Assembly (NCBI GenBank): GCA_032173965.1
Contig: CM063284.1
Location: 134,097,125 to 134,161,124, forward strand
Length of the DNA: 64,000 nt
Source: Sitta carolinensis
Lineage: Eukaryota; Chordata; Aves; Passeriformes; Sittidae
Reading direction: 5' to 3'
Shown here piece after piece: positions 11,401 through 23,556 of the stretch. How positions within the stretch are numbered: position 1 is the first letter of the stretch; each line of letters starts with the position of its first letter. The position numbers were made by a program, and so were the translations under genes. Below the pieces are notes generated by a model. The model made no database searches. It saw only the letters and a program-made list of their open reading frames with translations, and was not told the origin of the DNA.

Positions 11401-14400
11401 TACTCAGATTCCTTTCCCCTTTATAAGTTTCAGCTGACCAGATATGAGAAGCAATCTGATTTGTCAGGACTTCATGAAACCCTATTAACAAGAGTGAGGA
11501 ACAAATAGCCAAAGCAGATGAAGAAGCCTTGGGCTGAAAACATGTCCAAAATTTCTAATACCGAAATACGTTTTATTAATAGTTTGCAAACAGAAACAAC
11601 TGCAGTCTGAAAAAAATTTTAGGATGAATGGCTTGAAGGCATTTATTTACCACATCAGCAGGAAAATTTCTAACATTTTAAATAAAATATTTATGTTTTT
11701 GAAATAGGAAAACATTCACACTATATAATTGTCTTCTCCTTACATTGATTGGAAACATCTCAATCTTTGCAACAGAAATAGTTATTAATTAACAACACTA
11801 ATTTTCTAGACTTGTTCAGACTACACTGTTGATTAAACATCCTCAGGACCCAGTAAGAATAAAACATGAGTGTGTTATGACTTGTCAGTAGCATAAACAT
11901 CACTTTCAGTTACCAGGAAAGTCTGTGAGCTACATAAATACTTACCACATTCCTACAAAATACAAAACACATGGTGAACTGCCTCCACTTGAAAAAAAAA
12001 ATAAAGACAGCAGAATTGCATGTAAGAAGTCATGCTTTTTCACTTCTTAAATTATAACTTGTTAAAAAACAAGAGGAAATCCAGAGATATTGCAAAGTGG
12101 TCAACATACATTTGTGCATAGACCTTTCTGCCCATGCATTTATGTAAATACAATCAGCATTTGATTTCCATGGGTGCCTTTTTTTCCCTACACTGTTCGA
12201 GTTAATTTCTGCATTACTTCCTTAGAAAAATAACCAATAGGAAGGGAAACAAATAACAGAGGAGACAAAGAGTGTCTAATTAAATAAGGTATCTGCCTCC
12301 TTCCTGGTTCTCCATTACATCACACTCCCAGAAAATATTTTCAGAAAATCCATTTTTTCCAGATATTGCCTTCTCTCCAGCTAATACACACAGAGCTTAT
12401 CCTGCTTTCAAAACACTTTAGTCTTAATATTTTAACCAGTTCACACTGGAACATTTGTCTGGATCCTTTCACCTACGTTAGATATGGCAGATATCCAAGC
12501 ACAAATCCTTACAGCAGTGTGAAGGGTATTTTTGCTGGGATGGGAGACCTATTCTTTTTTTGTGCTCACCATTTCTTAATCCAAGACTGTGACTTCTTTT
12601 TTTTGGATGCTGGTTCTGCACTTGTGTGCATGAAGACAAACCTGTAAGAGATCGTTTATACTACCTACAAACTCAGGTGCACTGGACCATGGAATGTTCC
12701 TCTGAGCCATTTCATCTGCACTGCCCTTAGAAATAGAGCTTTGTCTCCTTCTTGTTTGCCTCATTCTCTTTACCACCAAAAAAAAAAAAAATGGTAATGT
12801 GTTGGTCTTTAGTACAGCTCACATCAAGGTCTTGGACTCCATTGTGTTAGAAACGACATAAACAAGGATAAAAAAAATATCCTTGCTCTAGAAAGCTTGC
12901 TGTTTTGAGAATTAGATATGCTAAGCTGCGGCACTAATGGACTAGATCAATATGGCATTTGCTGTATTTTCTTTTGCTTTGGTCCTTCTGGTAAATAAGG
13001 TAAATAAGGCATAGACTCACTTCACTAGCTGCCAAGCTGTAATCAGGGAGCAGGGAGCAGAGAGTCACAGCTGAGGTAAATCTTTGAAGGCTGTGTGAAA
13101 GTCTGTGGAGACCATAGGAAATACAGAAGTATATTTGCAGGAATTGCATGCAATTACTGTAAATTACTCTTTAGATAATAAAGCTTCTCACATAGCTTAA
13201 AGACCAGATGATGAATATTTATAAAGATCCATTCAAACCTACAGGTCCCCTAAGCATGTAGCATTAGGACATGGTAATGGAAGGAGAGGATGTCTGTCCA
13301 TTTGTGTAAGTGTTTGCAACTCCAATACCCAGGAAATCGGGTTTCCATTTGCATCAGGACTGATTAAGGACATTTCAAGCTGCTCTCTATGGAACTGCAG
13401 GTTGCCCACCCCCACATCCTGACAGGGTCAGTGGCAAAATTAAATTAAATGACAGCTTTTCTGGCTCCTCCCCTCCCCTCCCTGGCATTTGCCTTCCAGA
13501 AACCATTCACTCAGGAACACTTGCTCCTTGCTGTGCAGCACTTCTGCTACTGAAGACATAAATCAGAGGCAGCTATTACACTCAGATCTCATGCTCTAGG
13601 GCTCCGTCAGCCCAGCCAGGACAGCAGACCAGACAGCCCCCAGGACACCCCACCCGGCTGGATGCCAGGCTCTGTCTTCCCATCCTGCTGGATCATCTGC
13701 TCCTCCAGTCTCTGCCTCCCACCTTTTATTGCTACCAAATGCAGACAACTTCTCATCTGCTAATTCCTTGGAGCAACAGTTATTTCCGTGGAGGGGTTTC
13801 TTTTTTGCTATTTTGTGGTAGGTCACAGAGCATGACTATAGGAGGGCAGGAAATAGGACATAACCAATCCCCACATCCAGGCAAGACAAGAAAATGTCTT
13901 AGGACCATCCAAAGGAGAAAAGAATTAAGTTGGACACGCTGCTTTTGCTGTGTGCCTCACCAATGCTTTCCTAGGAAGTGAGAGAGACCTACTTGACTGG
14001 CAGCCAGAAGTGTGAGTTAATTCTACATATCTCAACAAAAATCCTTGGAAAATCTTAGTAAAGCAAGGAAACACTGGCCCTTTTTAAAGGTTCATATGTA
14101 AAGACTGCCTGGCACAGGCTGTGTGGTGCCCCCACAGTAACTTCCTGCTGACACCCACTGTGCACACACTGAATACAGATGTGCCTGGGAGAGCCTGCAT
14201 CTCCTGCACATGCAGAAAAGTTCATGTACAGCATAGCTGCTTCTTCCCAAAATGCTGGCATTCACTCCACAGTGGCATTGCTTAGGATTTGGAACACACA
14301 GCACATAGGCTGGAATAGCTCAAAAATTATTGTTCCTGCATACCAGGAAACATGGGATACCTAAGAAAAGTTTTCAGACAGGAGAAGAATGCATCTGAGA

Positions 14401-14863
14401 TAACCTAACTGTGTAGTAGCTGTAGTCTAGAAGAAGGCAACCTTTCAACCTTTGCAGAGGACCCAAGAGTCATTCAGAGTATTGAGAACAGAGAGTGCAA
14501 ATCTTTCCAGCTTCCAGACTTGTCTGTGTTTCCTGTTCCCACTAATCTTTCCTGCCCCTCTCCCCACACCCAGCTTCTCCCTGGAGTTCACTAGCCCAAA
14601 TTTCTTTGTCTCCACACACCTGCATTTATTTGCCCTCCTGATGTACATAGGATTCTGCATGTATGATCTCCTATATCATCTCCCTGTGGTCATCCATACA
14701 CACCTTTACTGTCCTTTCTGAAAACTGAACATTTTCTGAATTCTTCACTGCACACAGACTGTACTTCTTTTTATGTCCTCACCTTCCACCACCACCAGAG
14801 TAAAATCACTTCCCCCAAGAACATAAGAAGCTTTATTCCCCCTCCCCTCTTTCCTTTTATTCG

Positions 14864-14879
14864 TTTTTTTTTTTTTTTT
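14864..14879. repeat. Poly-T tract (16)
   Basis: Uninterrupted run of T following a pyrimidine-rich stretch. Confidence 0.9.
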
Positions 14880-16564
14880 CTGATTATTTCTCTGATGGCC
14901 ACTGGCTTGGGGTGAGTGTCAGGGCCATTTGCACTTCCCTTTGGAAAAAGCTACCCACCCCACATAAAAACCAGGCAGGCAAAAGGTCTTTTGGCCCTTC
15001 TACCTCTCAATATAGTTTAGGTTTGCAAGTAAAGCTAACACTCCTGCTTAGAGGACTTCCCCCATTCTATTTTAACTTGTGGGTTTTTTTGTTTGCTGGT
15101 TTTTTTTAATAAATAACCTTCTTCATGCTTTTCTCTCTGTAGGGTAGCGAGTGACAAGCTTTAGCTGGAGTAAACTTCAGCCATCAGGAAGGACAATTAA
15201 AATATGTTTTTATTTCTCTGAATTTTGGGAAAACCTTGGCAGATTGTGACAAACCTTAATTAAAGCTACTTTTAGAAGGGGACTTTTCCCCAGAAACCTT
15301 TTACTGAAACTGCACCAAGTGTGTCTTGCTGCCTGAGGTACCATGTTCTCCCGGTGTCCAAGTAATTGTTGACTGTTTCCAGATGTCCGGCAAAAGTCAA
15401 CTGGTGCTGGCACTTCGTCTCAATGAAAAGGGAGAGAGAGCCTTAAAGGTAAAGAAAAGGTGAAAGGTGTCATCTCATTTTTAGTGGCTGTGAGCACCAG
15501 GAGCAGTGGCAGTTATACTGATTTATAACTTCCTCTCTACAAAGAGGATATAAAATAGAGTGAAAGGATGCAAGTATGTGGATATAGCTTGTGAATATCA
15601 GCTTGATTATTCCTGGAAATAATTTTTTGTGGGTTTTTTATGTAACTTCTTATAGAATCAAATCTCACTTTGTGTATTGTAGAAGATACCTGTTAGAAAA
15701 GTTCAGGCTGCTGCCTCTAGCCTCCTCCATTTGGAGTTTAGGATTATGCATGGTTTGGTGTGTTCAAGGTCAGCAGTCAGTCTATGCTGGAGCCTGTTGG
15801 CTCCCTGCTAAAAACAGAGGCTCATACTGCACTGTAGAGATCATTAACAAGGTCAGCTTGTTCAAGTAAAGGTCTCTTTATCAAAAGGATTGTTTGCAAC
15901 ACAAGCAATCCCAATGTTTTTTGCACACCAAATTTATCATAGAACTTCATGTCTGCACATCTATTTATTTCCAGTAGTTTAGATACAAAACACTAGGATG
16001 TTAAACCACAATTGAAAAAGAGGGAATTTTTTTCTTTTTTAGTCTTCCAGCAGAGCATATCTGCTGCTTAACTGGAAGCCCAAAAGAGGAGAAAATCCCC
16101 TGAACTTCAAATAAAACCAAATGCAGACTGAGATTTGCATTGAGTGAAGAGAAATACAATGCACATATGAAAAGTGGTCACCCTATTTTCCATTTGAAAA
16201 TTGTATGTATTTTTTTAAGTATATGACTGAACTTAAAATTAGTCATCTGTTTAGACAGATTACTTAGCACCTTAGCACAGATGTTCTATGTTTTTTTATT
16301 AAATCACTTTAATTAAAGACCATTCATCAGCATTCACTCAGCACAGTTAAGTGCCATTTTGAGTAGAGCTGCACAGGGAATGAGTTCTGTATGCCGTTTG
16401 TAATAGCAGCTTTAAATCAGGTGGTGTTGGTAAATGATTGCCACAAAACCAGCTACAACCTTGTTGCCACTACTGAGTGGGGAAACGTGTCAGGAGGGGA
16501 CTCACATTCACATCTGTGCAGCAGATGCCAACACACCTTCCACTCTCCTGCTATCCCCAGTGTT

Positions 16565-16629
16565 CCTGGAGGGAGGGGAGCAGGATAAGATCCTGTTATC
16601 CTAGTGCACCTAGAGGGAGGGGAGCAGGA
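16565..16629 (+). repeat. Spaced 21-base direct repeat
   Basis: The 21 bases at 16565-16585 recur at 16609-16629 with a single G-to-A change (20 of 21 identical), 44 bases apart start to start. The unit is purine-rich (GGGAGGGGAGCAGG core). It looks like a small local duplication. Confidence 0.85.
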
Positions 16630-18345
16630 ACTGAGGAAACCAGCTGGGGCCTCCTCTCTGGTGCCCACTTTGACTCTGCCCTGTTGCCTTCTCTCGCTAC
16701 TCGCTGGTCTCTTCCTGCTGGCCCCCAGCAACAAATGTACTCTACACACAGTAAGGGGTTTTCAAAGGAGTGTAGGGAGAAGCTGACACAAAATCTGTCT
16801 TAGCTAGGCAAGGTTACTGGGAGTCTTTGAGGCTAGATCCCAGGAAAGCTACAGAATGCTAACCAGGAAGGATGTGGAACAGTCCTTCAAAAATATGTGA
16901 CAGGTGATGCAGTCCAAAAGAATAAACTTAAAACAGTGAGTCAAGGATAAAAGTTTACAATTTTAATGTCATATCCCTGAAAAATATTTCTGCAATTCAC
17001 TGTATTCGCCTCACCAACATTGCACATCAGCCTCTTGCAGGTACACCATGCCTTCCACTCTGGGCTCTGCCTGACAGAGACTTGCAGAAATGACTGTTGC
17101 ATACCACAGAAATGTGCTGGGTAGGTTTGATTTGTAGAGAGCCTATAATTTGCTTCCTATCTCTTTTTAAACCCACTACATCCCTAACAATGGAAACTGT
17201 CAGCTGAAGTGATTTTGTCAGCCAAATTTGAGAAGCTGCATATTTTATGACCATTAAAGTTTCCTGTTACTTCTCACTTGAATTTTTCCATGCCTAAGAC
17301 ATGGGGGTTTTATTTCTCAAATTCCAAAATAAACAGCAGCAGTGATAAAAACTCGTCAGCTCAACAGGAAAGGAACTGAGGATTTGTTTCCCTGGGTTAC
17401 TTCTATTCTTTTAATCTAATGAATGTTTCGCATAAAATGTACAGACAATTATATAGTTACACTTAATGCCATTCACATTTTTCACCGTGTGGGTTTTGTT
17501 TGCATTATCCACAGAGGCAGTCCTTCAACAGTAGAAGGAGAAATGTTTCTCAAAGCTTAATTTCACTCGTGGTTACAGTATTTTTCCAGGTCATGTAAGG
17601 TACATACTTGTTTCAGGCCAAGAGGGTGCTGAACTTCGAATTCCTCTAAGGCATATTCTTATCTTCAGCAGAAAATGCCCAGCTGGGTCTAAGTGGGAGG
17701 AGGCTTACAGCAGCCTGATGCTGATGTGTCACCTTTCACTACCCACACATTTTAAGTAGACCAATGCAGTGCTCTGTTGGGAGGGTGGTGGCTCACCCAC
17801 CAGGCAGCGAGAGCAGCCAGCTAATAGGTATCTTGAGATCCACCTTGCCAGATGGGATCCTAAGTGATTTGCTTTTATTCAACCCATAGTTTCTTCAGAA
17901 AATCACTCTTAGTTGGACACTTCCCTGCCATTTGTGTGTTTTTAAACTGCTGGTTTTTTAAACTGTCTATGCATTAAGGACAGCATCGTTTTCCTCTGTG
18001 CTAAGCAGAGCACATAGCAAAGGCTTGGTCAAGAAACACAGGGCAGTTGTGTTTATTGACACAACTGATGTTGTGATGATTATGCTGGGGCAGAATGAGT
18101 AGATGATTTGATGGAACTTTGGGGCAACATACAGAGTAACTCTTTTTAGCATTGTTTCTAAAGCAGCTTTGTAGTCTCTTTCTGCGTATGTCCTTTGCAT
18201 ATATCTTTACCCTTCTGACTTCTGAAGTTTTTTCTGTCCTATTTTTTTGTTAGTACAGGAATACAGTTCTGCTTAATATGCTTTGATTCCTGTTATATGT
18301 TGATATAACAGAAAGACAATTGAATGGCTACAATGGCTTAATCCT

Positions 18346-19217
18346 TATCCTGGTTTGGTGGATGTTAACAAATCTGGGAGACTGTATTTTGTATTTTTGT
18401 GTTTTGGAATGCATTTCTCATCATTCACTCCCTACCCTACTGTTCATAAAAGACTTTGTGGATTGTTGGGGGTAGGGTCCTCTTGTGGAATTTTTTTTCC
18501 CATAAGTTGCCAGGGAACTGATCTCTGGGTACTTATGGGTAGTTAAGAAAGACAAAAGAAGTGGCTGAGGTGGAGGGAGAGGAGGAGCACGTGGACTTCA
18601 CTTCTTTTTTGGGGGTTGTGCTTGTTGGGAGAAGGAAACAGCAGGCTGTGGTTTTCAGACTTTGGGGGAGATTTTTCACAGGCACCACTGGAGTGGAGTT
18701 CGGGGTTTCCTGCCACGGTCTCTCCGTGTGTGTCCCGGCAATCCTGACCCTGCCCCTGTCTGCCTGGCCGGGAGCCGCTGCAGTTCCTGCCCCCCTCGCT
18801 GTTCCTTCGCTCCTGCTCCGAGTGTTCTCCACGCCTCAGCCCGCACCCCCTGCCTGCCGGGACTCGTGCTGCAGCTCCAGCCACCGCCGGGGAGCTCCTG
18901 ATCCATCTCCAGCATCCCGGGACTCTGCACCACAGCTGCCTGTGTCGGGAACTGCACCAACGGGGAAAGGGTGCCAGCAGCAGAGAAAACTGGGACTGTT
19001 CCCCTGGTTCTGTCTGTTGTTCATCTCATAGTTATTGTTGTTCTGTTTTGCCTTGCTAAACACAAGTAAAGAACTGTTATCCATATCCTCACATCTTCGC
19101 CTGAGAGCCCCTTAATTCTAAAATTATAACAATTCGGAGAGAGGAGTTTTGCATTCTCCATTTCAGGAGAGGATCCTGTTTTGTCCTTAGCAGATACCTG
19201 TCTTCCAAACGAAGGCA
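18346..19217 (+). mobile_element. Solo LTR A (endogenous retrovirus), rightward
   Basis: An LTR of about 870 bases starts TATCCTGGTTTGG (a decayed TGTCCTGG start) and ends CCAAACGAAGGCA (a decayed CCAAG.CA end). Its last 150 bases, 19068-19217, are clearly homologous to the end of the oppositely oriented LTR at 19482-20554. The polyadenylation hexamer has changed to AGTAAA at 19065-19070, where the other copy keeps AATAAA. The middle, about 18690-18990, is rich in GC and CpG. Several open frames on both strands there are side effects of that composition. The flanking 5-mers do not match, so the duplication has decayed or an end is misplaced. No internal retroviral genes are present. Confidence 0.75.
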
Positions 19218-19476
19218 TGGATGAAAGGCAAAACCATGCATGCCCTGCTTCAAATGCTGCTTACCTTTTATAACTACATGCAGCAGCAAGTTGGATAAAT
19301 ATTTTTTCCTGGAGTAAGGGATGAGAGAAAGATGGAAAGAACAACAGGTGACAAGTGTCAGTGAGTTCACTTAATGCACAGTGAAGGCATTCAAATACTT
19401 AGAAAAGCAAAGAGGAGACAAGGATGAAGTAAGAAGCAGTGAGTGTTCATGATCCAGAGGACCTCTTGACTTCTTT

Positions 19477-19481
19477 ATAGG
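19477..19481. repeat. Target site duplication ATAGG (left) of LTR B
   Basis: ATAGG directly precedes the TGTCTTGG start and recurs at 20555-20559 directly after the AAGACA end. This fixes both ends of LTR B. Confidence 0.9.
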
Positions 19482-19625
19482 TGTCTTGGTTTAAAAGACA
19501 GGTGTCTGCTAAGGAAGGCAGGAGCCTCCCTTGGAATGGAGAATGTAAACCCCCTCCTCTGAATTATTATAATTTTGAATTTAAGGTGCTCTCAGGCAAA
19601 GATATGGGAATAGAAATAACAGTTC

Positions 19626-19631
19626 TTTATT
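19626..19631 (-). promoter_or_regulatory. LTR B polyadenylation signal AATAAA
   Basis: TTTATT on the + strand. It precedes a GAACTGTTAT block shared with LTR A. Confidence 0.7.
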
Positions 19632-19672
19632 GGAAAAATTAAAAAAAATAATGCAGTAATACAAAAACTAAA

Positions 19673-19678
19673 CCCACT
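19673..19678. repeat. Target site duplication CCCACT of nested LTR (left)
   Basis: CCCACT recurs at 20015-20020, directly after the TACA end of the nested LTR. A perfect 6-bp duplication is typical of class II (ERVK-like) integration. Confidence 0.88.
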
Positions 19679-20014
19679 TGTCACAGTGGGCGAGTGACAA
19701 ACGACACGAACCTCCTTTGGCAAATTCATCTGACTCCAATCTTTATTAAAAAACTGACCCCCTTTATATATCTTCTAGAACAGGCCATCTCATTGGTCAG
19801 AAGAGTGCCAGAACTTTTCATCCCATTGGCCAAAACCGAAAGACACAGAGAACGTCCGTCCCACAGACAGGAATCCAAAACATCACTCTTGTTACAACAA
19901 CACTTGCAATGTTTATGTCAAGCCTGTGAGAACCAGGTCTTCCCAGACCAAAACATCATGAAGAAACTGAGTCTAGAAACTCATAAACTTCAGGCCTAGG
20001 AGACTCAGACTACA
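19679..20014 (-). mobile_element. Nested 336-base solo LTR inside LTR B
   Basis: A complete short LTR sits inside LTR B between perfect CCCACT duplications (19673-19678 and 20015-20020). Read on the minus strand it starts TGTAGTCTGAG and ends CACTGTGACA, so the TG...CA rule holds. The regulatory order is that of a working retroviral promoter: CCAAT boxes at 19825-19829 and 19792-19796, a TATATAAA box at 19763-19770, then AATAAA at 19742-19747. A short U5-like end follows. The closeness of TATA box and polyadenylation signal implies a very short R region, as in compact avian LTRs. The 6-bp duplication points to an ERVK-like source (inference). It is younger than LTR B because it interrupts it. 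Confidence 0.9.
19763..19770 (-). promoter_or_regulatory. TATA box of nested LTR
   Basis: TATATAAA on the minus strand. It lies 21 to 28 bases before the AATAAA signal and downstream (in LTR sense) of two CCAAT boxes at 19825-19829 and 19792-19796. Confidence 0.7.
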
Positions 20015-20559
20015 CCCACTGACAGAGTCAGAATACAACCTGACACCCTGTGGGTCAGGGTGTTGGTAGAAGTCTGATTAAATGGTGGCTGCAGCCCTCC
20101 TGGAGTGGCAGATGTGGCTCTGTTGAAGCAGTGATACTGTAGAAAGGTGTAGATTTCCTCTGAAGGACGAGTGGTGGTGTAGATGGGCCTGGTCTTCCTC
20201 TGGGAAGACAATGGGAAAGGCTGCTCCTCTGTGGATCCAGTGGAAAAGACTGCTTTGCTCTTCCACATGTCAGATTTTTATCCAAGTAGGAATGCTTGGC
20301 TCCTCCCCCTGGATAAAGTGTCTCCCAATGGGGTGATGTAAGTTCATCAGTCATGAAATGAAGCTTAATGGCCCATTAGCTGAAGATACCTCCCTGGAGA
20401 GAGGATGGACTGTGGAAGAGATAAAGAAAACTGCCCTAGCTCTTTTTTTCAACAGCTTCCCAATTAACAGAGGACCCTCACACCCCTCTCCTGTTTTCAA
20501 CAGATGATAATAGAATACATGCTTTTGGTTACAACTTGCACTCAACCCAAGACAATAGG

Positions 20560-21065
20560 AAGGACAGGTTTTTTTGTGACTACAGCTACTTAAAATAGGG
20601 TTTGACAGGATCCACTCATCAGTTAAAGATCAGTGTGGTTCTACGCTAAGATGCCAAATTGCAAGATAAAGTACAATTTCTCATCAAAGTGCCCTGTTAG
20701 AAAACAAAGCATAGAGGAGACCATTTTCCATCTAATGTAGTTGAGAAACTGATGCTAAAGAAACTGGCTATTCTGCAGAATAATCAACAGTTCAATGATT
20801 TTTCTTTTTTTTTTTTTTTTTCAATTCAAATTTTCTGAGACTAGTGTCATATTCCTGACTTGGTTTATGCCTTACGGCAGGTTGTGCATTGCCCTCCTTT
20901 CAGTTTCTAGGCTTGCTATCCTTCCTGCCTTCTTAATTTATAAATTATATATATATATATATATATATAATGTAAGTAAGTGATTTGGATAAATTTCCTC
21001 ATTCCTTTAAAGAAATAAAGAAAAGAGATTGATTAAAACAACTTTGTTTCTTTCTGGTGGATTTG
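20560..21065. other. Unique spacer with poly-T and (TA)n tracts
   Basis: It holds a T17 tract at 20805-20821 and a TA dinucleotide repeat at 20946-20969, and I see nothing else. Confidence 0.6.
20946..20969. repeat. (TA)n microsatellite
   Basis: About twelve uninterrupted TA units. Confidence 0.95.
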
Positions 21066-21887
21066 TAGAATCACAGAACCAGTTAGGTTTGAAAAGACCT
21101 CTAAGATCGAGTTCAAACATAAACCCAGCACTGCTAAGTCTATCACTAAACCACGCCCTTAAATGTCACAACCACACGTCTTTTAAAAACCTCCAGGGTA
21201 TTCCCTGGCAGCCAAAAAGCACAACAACCCTTTTGGTGAGGAAACGTTTCTAAATATCCAGTCTGACCAAGGAGGTCAGTCCCTCTAAAAGTACCACTTG
21301 TTACTTGGGAAAAGAGACACCTCTTTATCACCTCTTCTCAGGCAGTTGTAGAGAATGATAAGATCACACCCAAGCCTCCTTTTCTCCAGGCTAAATACCC
21401 CCAGCTCCCTCAGCTACTCCTCATGGGTCTGGTGCTCTGGACCCTTCACCAACTCCATTGCCCTTCTCTGGATCGCTCCAGCTCCTCGATGTCCTTCCTG
21501 AATTGAGGGGCCTGGAACTGGACACAGCACTCAAGGTGTGGCCTCACCAGTGCCCAGTACAGGGTCCCTGCCCTGGTCCTGCTGGCCACACCATTGCTGA
21601 TCCAGGCCAGGATGCCATTGGCCTTCTTGGCCACCTGGGCACACACTGGCTCATGTTCAGCTGCTGTCAACCAGCACCCTCAAGTCCTTTTCCACTGGGC
21701 AGCTTTTCAGCCACTCTGTCTCCAGCCTGTAGAGCTGTTGCTGTGATGCCAGTGCAGGACCCAGCACTTGGCCTTGTTGAACCTCATACAGCTGGCCTCA
21801 GCCCATTGATCCAGTCTGTCCTGACCTCTCTGAAAAGCCTTGATTTCCTCAGCAGATCAACACTGCAACTCAACTTGGTGTTTCATC
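21066..21887 (-). mobile_element. CR1 LINE, 3' part, minus strand
   Basis: A CR1 copy of about 820 bases, 5'-truncated. On the minus strand it opens at the block that normally encodes the TKLG region of the reverse transcriptase. It then runs through a frame reading [20 protein letters not shown] and [11 protein letters not shown] (21446-21670), and ends in the 3' block complementary to TAGAATCACAGAACC at 21066. The ORF is broken by stops and frameshifts. The copy lacks the second ATTCTATGA unit at its end. It is the longest CR1 in the window. Confidence 0.94.
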
Positions 21888-22851
21888 TCTACTTTATTTT
21901 GATATTTTCAAGACAACAATTCTGAATTCAACCAAAAAACAGAGAATTTGTCAATATTACCTTCAATTGAAACCTGAAATGAAATATTTTATTCCATCCC
22001 CACCAAGTGTTCTCTATCTCAAAAGTAGTCCAGAGCTGGCAGTTCTGATCTAGTATTCTCACACAAATTTCTTTCTTATCACCCTCCTTCTTATACTGCC
22101 TCACTATAACATTCCCCTGTGGTTTTGCAGATGAACCTTTGAGCTTGGGCTAGTGAGAAAACCAGGATTAACCACCTGCAGGACAGGATTCTTTTTCCTT
22201 CACTGTCAGGAGTAAAGACTGCTTCTTTGAAAGAGTGGATTGCTGTTTCTGATTCCTTCAATTCACTTTGTCTGTGATGCTGATCCTTCCAGCTGTGAGA
22301 CATTGTCATTTGCCTATAAAATTGAAAGGGGACAAACTCATCAAAGCAAAACTATTTATTGATATAAACAAGTAAGCTGAGTCAGGCACATCTCACTGAG
22401 GAGGCACATCTCTTTCTAAAATGCACAAACTTTTAGACACTTCCTTAACTGGTGGCAGCTTTTGCCCTTTGGCTGAGTAGTCAGAAATGCGCATTCTTTC
22501 TGATCCTACCATGCTCAAATGGAAACCTCATTTACCCTCCTCTTTCTATCCCTCTCAGAACTAAGGACTCTATATAACAAGCATCATTTCACTCCTCTTT
22601 TTCTCCCCTCCAAGTTCAGAAGGCCTGGCCTCCTGCTAGCTACATCTTTGCCTATATGACATAAGTACACATTCTTATGGCTGAAACAGTGGCTGAAGCA
22701 AAACATTATTTTCTCTCTCACACCAATCCATGCCAGAGTTAATTTCATTTTTTTTCTGCTTTCTGACTTAGTTTAAAAAGTCTTTTAGGCCTATATGGAA
22801 TATTAAAGTTACTTAAAATTGCATTATTTGTAAGAGAAAGCATTAAAATAA
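21888..22851. other. Unique AT-rich spacer
   Basis: I recognise no gene or repeat between the two CR1 copies. Confidence 0.5.
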
Positions 22852-23025
22852 GCTCCCTAGAGACATGGCCACAGCAATATGCCTGCCAGAGTCTGGCAAG
22901 AAACTTTTGGACAATGCTCTCAGGCACATGCTGTGATATTTGGGGTTGTCAGGTACAGAGCCAGGAGCTGGACTAGATGATCTTAGTGGGTCCCTTCTAA
23001 CTCGGGATATTCTATGATTCTATGA
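22852..23025 (+). mobile_element. CR1 LINE 3' end, short
   Basis: About 170 bases match the very end of CR1: the 'cctgccagagt' block, the 'ttggacaatgctctcaggca' block, the 'gccaggagctggactagatg' block, then ATTCTATGATTCTATGA at 23009-23025. It is well conserved, which suggests one of the younger CR1 copies here. It is strongly 5'-truncated. Confidence 0.92.
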
Positions 23026-23556
23026 AGAATAAAATGCAAAAGTCCCCCCACAAGTATTTGCAACATGGAAAGAGAGAAGAGGAAAGCCGTGATCCCCATC
23101 AGTTTGAATGAATGTAGAGCAATCAGAGACAAGATTCTGCTTACCTCTCCCTCCTAGAAACCAGAATGGTCAGTGAGATAAATGATGACAGATACTGGAA
23201 AGGACAAGTAGGACATAGTTAGGTAAGCCTCACGGATCAGGGAACTTACAAACTTCCAAAACCAAATGCTGACACGCAGACCTGTGACCTCCTTTTCGAC
23301 AAACTTGGGAGTAGACAAAAAAATACAGCAGCTTGCAGTGTTTTGAAGAGTTTTTTTCCCAGTGTAATTTAGTTGTTCTAAGTGTTAACATACAAACAGG
23401 AAAAGATACATACTCATCCAAACATCTAGAAAGGACTAAGGGTGCTGTATAGCATCCAGATACTGTTAGCAACAATAGCTTTTCAACTGCAAAGTAGAAG
23501 CAGTTTTCAAAGTAGAGGTGCGAACAGAGATAACTTTAGAAGTAATGAATATCCCT

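Larger units (their letters stand above)
8450..18345. other. Long gene-free stretch, mostly unique AT-rich DNA
   Basis: No exon, CR1 tail or clear LTR is recognised over nearly 10 kb. Somewhat GC-richer islands lie near 10.06-10.55, 13.4-13.9 and 16.5-16.75 kb, but none shows LTR ends or a known protein. Simple repeats are minor: a T tract at 14864-14879, a spaced 21-base direct repeat at 16565/16609 and a small hairpin at 18290-18311. Open frames of 60 to 116 codons occur in overlapping pairs on opposite strands and look like chance frames. Confidence 0.5.
19482..20554 (-). mobile_element. Solo LTR B (endogenous retrovirus), leftward, with nested LTR
   Basis: The element spans 1073 bases between perfect ATAGG duplications at 19477-19481 and 20555-20559. 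Its ends are TGTCTTGG and CCAAGACA, a perfect 8-base terminal inverted repeat. Removing the nested 336-base LTR and its extra 6-base duplication leaves about 731 bases for the original LTR. On the minus strand the polyadenylation signal AATAAA is at 19626-19631, about 145 bases before the 3' end. There are no internal genes, so it is a solo LTR. A 5-bp duplication is usual for ERVL-type and some other vertebrate ERVs; I cannot name the family with certainty. Its last 150 bases match LTR A in inverted orientation, while the first parts do not match. Confidence 0.92.

Noticed and set aside
13400..13990. Possible LTR on the minus strand
   Set aside because: The patch is GC-richer and has AATAAA on the minus strand near 13727, but I could not find TG...CA ends with a duplication.
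18533..19031. Open frames of 94 to 156 codons
   Set aside because: They fall inside the GC-rich middle of solo LTR A on both strands. An LTR does not normally encode protein here.
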